Assembly (NCBI GenBank): GCA_001972305.1
Contig: BDDD01002128.1
Coordinates: forward strand, 77,206-141,205
DNA length: 64,000 bases
Source of the DNA: Cephalotus follicularis
Taxonomy: Eukaryota; Streptophyta; Magnoliopsida; Oxalidales; Cephalotaceae
Reading direction: 5' to 3'
Each line of letters starts with the position of its first letter. Within the stretch, counting starts at the first letter, position 1. The notes below the pieces were generated by a model, which ran no database searches, was not told the DNA's origin, and worked only from the letters and a program-made list of their open reading frames with translations. Made by a program: the position numbers and the translations under genes. Of this stretch, positions 58,957-64,000 are shown one piece after another.

Positions 58957-60180
58957 TGTTGACGATTTAGTCTCAATCCTTGTTTTAATGATAACATATT
59001 TGCATTTAACAAGTTTACTTGATGTGCAAGAAATTACAAGTTCATATCAAAGCCTAAAACAAATCTGCAGAAGAAGACATCGACTCTCAAGGAAAAACAT
59101 CGACGTCCGTACGAAAGAAGTTGACTCCTTCCAAATAACATCGACGGCTTTAGTGCAAGATCAATTACAAAGAAGACATCGTCCTTCCAGTAATGACATC
59201 GACGTCCATACAAAAAGACATCGACTACTTCGAAAAGACATCGACTACTTTCAAAATGACATCGACTACTTCCAAGATAACATCGACGTTTTCAGACATT
59301 TTTTGTGCCAGAAGCTACTGTATGAAATTGCAATTAAAGACATCGATCCCTACATGAAAGACATCGATGACATTCCAAAAGACATCGACGCCTTTCTACA
59401 AACATCGACGCCTTTTACAGAGGAATCTGCATTCCCAGAAATTACATCGACTCTAAGAGACGAAATCGATGTGATGTTCATAGAGTCATATCCTGGAGAT
59501 TTCCCAGAAAAGACATCGACGCCTTTCAAAAGAAGTCGATGCCTTTTTAAGCAAACAAGACCCAGGAAACCTGGAACGGCTAATTCAAGCACTTCCAACG
59601 GCTATCAACTGAAAATACATCGACGCCTTTTACAAAGAAGTCGACGTCTTTATACCAGCAGAGATAAAATTCAAAGATTGCAACTACACTTATTTAATCA
59701 AAAGCTTTCACAAATTATGCAACGGCTACAAATCTTTTCTGCCTATAAAAAGAAGCATGAAACCTCAAAAGAACACACTGAAATACAACAGAAACACACT
59801 GAACTACATCAATTCAACAAGATCTACACAACATCAAAAGAGAGATAGAATTCAAGCATACTTGTGTGAAAAAGCTCAAAGTGTTCTATATTGTTCTACA
59901 AAGCTACTAAGCTTTATTCTTTGAGATTGTCTGAGTGTTTCTTTTTGTGAGCTGAATTATTCACATCAACCTATGTAAGAGGTTCTTGTAAACACTTTTA
60001 TATTACTTGTAAAAGAGGAGAATCCTCTAAGGCTTTGAGGTCAAAGTCTTGTGATTGAGGTCAATCACGAAATTGTGAGGTGTAACGATTTGCTGCCTTA
60101 ATCAAATCGAGATAGTGGAAACTCAAGGAGCTCCCTTGGGAAAAGTGGACGTAGGCAAGAGTTAGCCGAACCACTCTAAA
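58957..60180 (+). repeat. 5' LTR of element C, 3' end deleted
   Basis: The first about 105 bases and the last about 65 bases match the 3' LTR. The intervening about 1050 bases (palindromes, TATA, leader) are missing from the 3' LTR. The final 100 bases present in the 3' LTR are missing here. TATA box GCCTATAAAAAG at 59741-59752. Confidence 0.85.
59075..59655 (+). promoter_or_regulatory. ACATCGAC palindrome cluster in U3 of element C
   Basis: GACATCGACTC, ACATCGACGTCC, GACATCGATGAC, ACATCGACGCC, AAGTCGACGTC and others, often as GACATCGAC(T/G) every 15-40 bases, ending about 90 bases upstream of the TATA box. Confidence 0.6.
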
Positions 60181-60182
60181 TA

Positions 60183-60908
60183 ATGAGTACCTCTACAAAG
60201 CTTGACAAAGATGAACAAGGTAAATGTATCGATCAAAAGCTTTATAGAAGTATGATAGGTTCTTTATTGTACTTAACCGCAAGTAGACCCGATATTTTAT
60301 TTAGTGTGTGCTTGTGTGCCCGTTTTCAATCAAATCCAAAAGAATCCCATTTATTTGCTGTGAAAAGGATTTTTAAATATCTTGCATACACACCTACCTT
60401 AGGTTTATGGTATTCCTGAGATTCTAGTTTTGATTTACATTCTTACTCGGATGCCGATTTTGGTGGTTATAAAGTAGACCGCAAGAGTACTAGTGGTTCA
60501 TGCCAATACCTAGGAAGCGTGCTAGTATCTTGGTTTAGCAAGAAGCAAAATTCTGTAGCTTTATCCACCACTGAAGCTGAATATATAGCAGTAGGTAGTT
60601 GTTGTGCTCAAATTCTTTGGCAAAAGCAACAATTGGTTGATTATGGTATTTGTGTTAAGGATGTAGCAATCAAGTGTGATAATACTAGTAGTATTTGCCT
60701 TGCTAAGAACCCTGTCCATCATTCTAGGACAAAACACATAGATATTAGATATCATTTCTTAAGAGAACACATAGAATGTGGAGATATTGTTTTAGAGTAT
60801 ATTCCTACCGAAAAACAAGTGGCGGATATTTTCACCAAACCTCTAGATGAAAATTCTTTTTCTAAGTTTAGAAGAGAATTAGGTTTATGTGACTTGAATG
60901 ATGTTTAA
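60183..60908 (+). pseudogene. RT C-terminal segment and RNase H of element C (Copia)
   Basis: Begins mid-protein at MSTSTKLDKDEQG, then YRSMIGSLLYLTASRPDILF and a canonical Copia RNase H: SYSDADFGGYKVDRKSTSG, LGSVLVSWFSKKQNSVALST, TEAEYIAVGSCCAQILW, IKCDNTSSICLAKNPVHHSR, TKHIDIRYHFLREH and DIFTKPLDENSFSKFRRELG. Acidic residues D (YSDAD), E (TEAEY) and D (KCDNTS) are present. One in-frame TGA at 60417-60419; otherwise open to TAA 60906-60908. The RT palm (YVDD) is gone. The motifs fit the Sirevirus lineage. Confidence 0.88.
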
Positions 60909-61009
60909 TATGTATGAATGATTGATGATTGAATGTTAATTGATGTGATGATTGTTTTTGGTTAATATTCTATTTTTGGCTTGATTTTCTGTTCTGTTTT
61001 ACAAAAACG

Positions 61010-61268
61010 TCGACTCCTTTTCTGGAAATTTTTATGCTTTACAAAATAGAGTCGACTTCTTTTCTGGAAAACTTATGAAAATCACGTCGACCTCTTTTGA
61101 AAAACGTCGATCCCTGTGTGTTTCACTGAAACACGTCGACTTCATTTCAAATGCGTCGATGCTTTTTTAAACGCACCGTTTTTGCAGCTCAATTTTAAAG
61201 AACGCGTCGACCTCTTCTAGAATCACGTCGACGTCTTTTGCTCAGAAAATCGACTTCTTCATAAAAAT
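61010..61268 (+). promoter_or_regulatory. ACGTCGAC cluster in the leader of the extra ORF, element C
   Basis: ACGTCGACTCC, AGAGTCGACTTC, CACGTCGACCTC, AACGTCGATCC, GCGTCGATGC, GCGTCGACCTC and CACGTCGACGTC, 210-470 bases upstream of ATG 61480. The same arrangement as in D1, D2 and the copy at 1231-2409. Confidence 0.55.
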
Positions 61269-61479
61269 TCGATCTCTTGTTCATTCTTCATTTTAACCCT
61301 CTTTCTGATTTTCCAAAAATTTTTACTCTCTTTGTTTTTCTTCAAAAATCGTTCTGTTTTGTTCAAAAACAATCCTCTGAACTGTTTTACAACCACAAAA
61401 ACTCCTTTCGTCTTGTCCAATCCATCTCTATCTGTCATTGTTTGTGTCTTTTGTTTGTGCTCTCTATCTGTTTGACAAA

Positions 61480-62808
61480 ATGCCTAGGACTAAACAAACT
61501 GCCAAAAAGAAGGCTGCCTTTACATCTCAGCCTAAGAAATCTGCTAAGAAGCAGAGGCTTGAGCTTAGGGAACCTTCCTCTGAGTCTTCTCAATCGGATT
61601 CCTCATCCGAAGAACAAATTCCTATTAGAACCATCTCTTTTGTTGAAAAACGAGTCATGGGAGGCAGAAACATTGATATAGATTTCTGTTCTTCCGAATT
61701 CTCCTTCGTTTCCTGGTTAGATGACGTCCATCTTCTTCCCCTAGTTCAAATTTCTGACCCATTTTATATAAAATTGGTTAAGGAATTTTATTCCAACCTA
61801 AAGATGGTTTCGGCCCAAAATGAGGAATTTGCAATCACCTCATCTGTTAAAGGCCAACGGATTTATCTAGATGCTAGGATTCTAGCTTCTATCTTACATA
61901 TTCCACACACCAGTCTATACGTTTTTGAATCCAAAAAATGGTCGGAGGTTGAGGGTTTTCACCCTAACCAAATTTTGTCGATTTTGTATCCCAACGATCC
62001 AAATGTGCATCCCAACATGGCACTGACCTCAAATCGTTTGTCAGTAGACCATAGGCTTCTCCGTCACCTCATTGTTCACCAAATTTTACCCACCGGTGGA
62101 GGGTATGCCAAGTTGTCAAGAATGCAAGTTTTTCTTATGTGGTGCATTCTTTCAAAAATTGAGTTTTGTTTTCCCCTCCTTATGCTTAAGACAATGGTTA
62201 GAGCCTTTTCACAAAAGAAATCTGTTCTACCCTTTGGCTCTATTCTTACCAAAGTCTTCCTACACTGTCATATTCCGCTTGAGGGAGAGAATGCAACCAA
62301 GTTGAAGAGAGAAGATACATACAACAAGAGCACGCTAAATCGAATGGGGTGGAAGAAACAACAAGGAATCTGGACTTATTTGCCCAAAGCGGATCAAGCT
62401 CCAAGGATTGCAAGGGAAGAGCAAGAGGACAACCCTCCTTGGGAAGCTCAAGAACAGGCTGCCCCTGCTCAGCACCATGCTCAGGGCTCCTCATCCACTT
62501 CTGATTATGACAGGATGATGGAGTTTATGCAATCACAATTTGCTGCCATGCAATCCTCGTTCAAAGATGATCTTAAGGAAATCAAGACGCAACTCGGTAG
62601 CTTGGCGGAAGATCACAAAATACTTCATGCCGAATACGAAACTATTGATGAAACCACCTACTACGATCTAAGAGTCATTAAAAGACGTCTTAAAAGGATG
62701 GAACGTAAGCTTGCCGACTCCAAAATTATTGATCGTTGCGAAGACACTTCGGGCGACGTAGGCGATTCTTCCGATCCCGATACCCCTGCTACTCCTGCTG
62801 AATCTTGA
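61480..62808 (+). CDS. Intact extra ORF (442 aa), 'putative plant transposon protein' family, with histone H3-like N-terminus
   Basis: The start ATG 61480 (context GACAAAATGCC) is preferred over the in-frame ATG 61438 because all paralogues in the window start MPKxK/MTKIK. Residues 1-30: MPRTKQTAKKK then a Lys-rich stretch (PKKSAKKQR), very close to the histone H3 tail. Residues about 33-48 form a Ser/Glu run. The central domain (about 55-290) carries VKEFYSNL, KKWSEVEGF, HPNMALTSNRLSVDHRLLRH, QILPTGGG, LMLKTMVRAF and NRMGWKK. Then come a Pro/Gln/Ala linker, a coiled coil (about 345-425, DDLKEIKTQLGSL, RVIKRRLKRMERK) and an acidic Asp/Ser tail. There is no signal peptide or transmembrane segment. 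Position is that of the Sirevirus envelope-like ORF. Function unknown; nuclear or chromatin association is inference. Confidence 0.82.
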   Translation: MPRTKQTAKKKAAFTSQPKKSAKKQRLELREPSSESSQSDSSSEEQIPIRTISFVEKRVMGGRNIDIDFCSSEFSFVSWLDDVHLLPLVQISDPFYIKLVKEFYSNLKMVSAQNEEFAITSSVKGQRIYLDARILASILHIPHTSLYVFESKKWSEVEGFHPNQILSILYPNDPNVHPNMALTSNRLSVDHRLLRHLIVHQILPTGGGYAKLSRMQVFLMWCILSKIEFCFPLLMLKTMVRAFSQKKSVLPFGSILTKVFLHCHIPLEGENATKLKREDTYNKSTLNRMGWKKQQGIWTYLPKADQAPRIAREEQEDNPPWEAQEQAAPAQHHAQGSSSTSDYDRMMEFMQSQFAAMQSSFKDDLKEIKTQLGSLAEDHKILHAEYETIDETTYYDLRVIKRRLKRMERKLADSKIIDRCEDTSGDVGDSSDPDTPATPAES

Positions 62809-63452
62809 CTGTTTTGTTGCTATTTTTGTTGCTGTTTTAATGAACATTGATGTTCATTTGTATTTTTTTATGAAATTCCTTTTTGTAAAAGACAATGCTT
62901 TAATGATATTAATGAAATGTTTATGCAATTGTGTTTTATGAGATTGTGTTTATGATTGTATGAATGATTTTCTGATTTATTGATATAATTATGTTGTATG
63001 ATTATGTTTTATCATATTATGATTTTTTTTTTTTACATTTTGCCTTACTCATATTTTTTACCCTAGCTGTTATTAAGGGGGAGCTTATAATTTCTGCCTT
63101 TTGTAGAAACCTTTTTGATACTACAAAAAAGGGGGAGAAATGGGCTCAAAAGAATTATGATGCTGGCTCAAAAGAATTATGTTATGTTTAGGGAGAAATG
63201 CAAATGGTATTGAGAAATGGTATTGAGAAATGCGATTTATGCATTTTGAGAGAAAGGCTCAACTCACTGTTTCTGATATTGCAACTCACACTCTTTGCTT
63301 CTGATATTGCAACTTACATTATACTGATATTGCAACTTACATTATAATGCTTACTAAATCTCTTTTGATATGCACTTATATTTTTTCAATTGGTATTACT
63401 TGTAATTTATGCCTTTTGAGCAAATTTTTGTCATCATCAAAAAGGGGGAGAT
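62809..63452 (+). other. 3' untranslated region of element C with multiple polypurine tracts
   Basis: AT-rich. PPT-like tracts at 63076-63083 (AAGGGGGAG), 63125-63138 (AAAAAAGGGGGAGAAA) and 63439-63452 (AAAAAGGGGGAGAT, LTR-proximal), each introduced by a TTTTTGAT or CATCATC-like stretch. Short direct repeats (GATATTGCAACT) at 63270-63345. Confidence 0.75.
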
Positions 63453-63742
63453 TGTTGACGATTTAGTCTCAATCCTTGTTTTGATGATAACATATTTGCA
63501 TTTAACAAGTTTACTTGATGTGCAAGAAATTACAAGTTCATATCAAAGCCTAAAACATAGTGGAAACTCAAGGAGCTCCCTTGGGAAAAGTGGACGTAGG
63601 CAAGAGTTAGCCGAACCACTCTAAATTTCGGAGAAGTTTTTTCTTTCCTTGTCTCTTTACATTTATAGTTTTTAAATTTCCATATTTACTTCAATATTCA
63701 ATTCACCCCTCCTCTTGTATATTGCAAGAGTGTTTTATTTCA
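63453..63742 (+). repeat. 3' LTR of element C, internally deleted (290 bp)
   Basis: Starts TGTTGACGATTTAGTCTC after the PPT. At about 63557 (AAGCCTAAAAC|ATAGTGG) it skips the sequence at about 59062-60110 of the 5' LTR. Ends CAAGAGTGTTTTATTTCA. It lacks the palindrome cluster and TATA box. Confidence 0.88.
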
Positions 63743-64000
63743 ATCTCATCCATCCTTCCAGCGTTTTTACCCAACGGAGGAACTAAAGATGGAGATCGTA
63801 AACACTCAGCAAAAGGTGCTTTAGGTGAAGCAGGAATAATGTCTTTGTCCTTCCTCTTGTGTTCATTCTCTTTAGATGTGGAGGCTTTAGTGACTTCCGT
63901 TTTAGAATTGCTAACGCTCTCTTTCTCACCACTCTCGGAAGACTCATTCTCCTCAAGACTCTTTTCATGAGTCGGATCAGGATTTGCAATAGTGACTTAC
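63743..64000 (-). CDS. Gag-protease frame of element E, N-terminal side of the nested insertion (partial)
   Basis: On the minus strand the frame gives a Lys/Glu/Ser-rich linker (SLEENESSESGEKES, STSKENEHKRKDKDI), PFAECLRSPSLVPPLGKNAG and RMDE, which joins directly to MMELFKQ at 58953 once the nested element and one TSD copy are removed. A TAA lies at 63997-63999 at the window edge, so the upstream gag is either interrupted or in another frame. Confidence 0.65.

Larger units (their letters stand above)
58957..63742 (+). mobile_element. Deleted Sirevirus-like Copia element (C), nested in element E
   Basis: TGTTGACGATTTAGTC ... GTTTTATTTCA with perfect TSD atctc (58952-58956, 63743-63747). Contents: truncated 5' LTR (58957-60180), RT end/RNase H (60183-60908), palindrome cluster, extra ORF (61480-62808), multiple PPTs, short 3' LTR (63453-63742). 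The 5' LTR end, PBS, gag, protease, integrase and the RT core were removed by one deletion at 60180/60181. Confidence 0.85.
54464..64000 (-). mobile_element. Tat/Athila-like non-autonomous Gypsy element (E), runs off the window
   Basis: 3' LTR 54464-56087, long 3' non-coding region with two PPT-like segments, and one gag-protease reading frame 57466-58956 continuing at 63743-64000 across a nested element (58957-63742, TSD atctc). RT, RNase H and integrase are absent: the frame passes from the protease to a sequence like the pol C-terminal end (HGSRLKPYVDG). The 5' LTR lies beyond the window, so the TSD of E cannot be checked. Confidence 0.68.

Noticed and set aside
58760..59848. 362-codon plus-strand frame crossing from element E into the 5' LTR of element C
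   Set aside because: It spans a verified insertion boundary (58957) and is antisense to the gag-protease frame on one side and within a palindrome-rich LTR on the other, so it cannot be an inherited gene.

Overview
This is repetitive nuclear DNA from a large angiosperm genome (probably a eudicot). I see no host gene, tRNA or rRNA. Almost every stretch that can be assigned belongs to LTR retrotransposons nested inside one another. Evidence: LTR ends TG...CA, 5-bp target site duplications (TSDs) at nearly every boundary, primer-binding sites matching plant initiator tRNA-Met, polypurine tracts (PPTs), and Copia and Gypsy gag/protease/RT/RNase H/integrase signatures, mostly decayed by frameshifts and stops.

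Layout. (1) 1-6887: remains of non-autonomous Sirevirus-like Copia elements carrying an extra 3' ORF (the position of the Sirevirus 'envelope-like' ORF; a 'putative plant transposon protein' domain). Two copies lie head to head, followed by a 3' LTR (5594-6887). (2) 6888-26966: one old Copia LTR of a second family (B0, minus strand), split by a solo LTR (7158-9171), a complete pol-less Sirevirus-like element (10156-19837, itself holding a solo LTR) and a same-family solo LTR in the opposite orientation (20431-26671, itself holding a Gypsy-type LTR). (3) 26967-29777: decayed Copia pol of family B. (4) 29778-39345: a second family-B LTR (B2), split by two Gypsy-type solo LTRs. (5) 39346-54463: a second family-B internal region, split by another solo LTR and by a complete but dead Ty3/Gypsy element (43222-52783). 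(6) 54464-64000: a Tat/Athila-like non-autonomous Gypsy element (gag-protease only), split by a deleted Sirevirus-like element (58957-63742) that keeps one intact 442-aa ORF.

How it hangs together. The Sirevirus-like units show LTR, gag with CCHC knuckles, a 3' extra ORF, several PPTs and a 3' LTR. Two copies share the same gag-to-extra-ORF junction with all of pol missing, so that form appears to have been mobilised in trans.

The most striking feature is a CpG-rich palindrome family with core GTYRAC (GTCGAC, GTCAAC, GTTGAC, GTTAAC, usually extended to GCGTCRACGC-like words). It is clustered in the LTRs of nearly every element, Copia and Gypsy alike, and in the leaders of the extra ORFs, in several cases just upstream of an LTR TATA box. 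Repeated palindromes are an established hallmark of Sirevirus LTRs; sharing one core across unrelated superfamilies in one region is, as far as I know, not described. The second striking feature is that the intact extra ORF begins with a near copy of the histone H3 tail (MPRTKQTAKKK against MARTKQTARKS).
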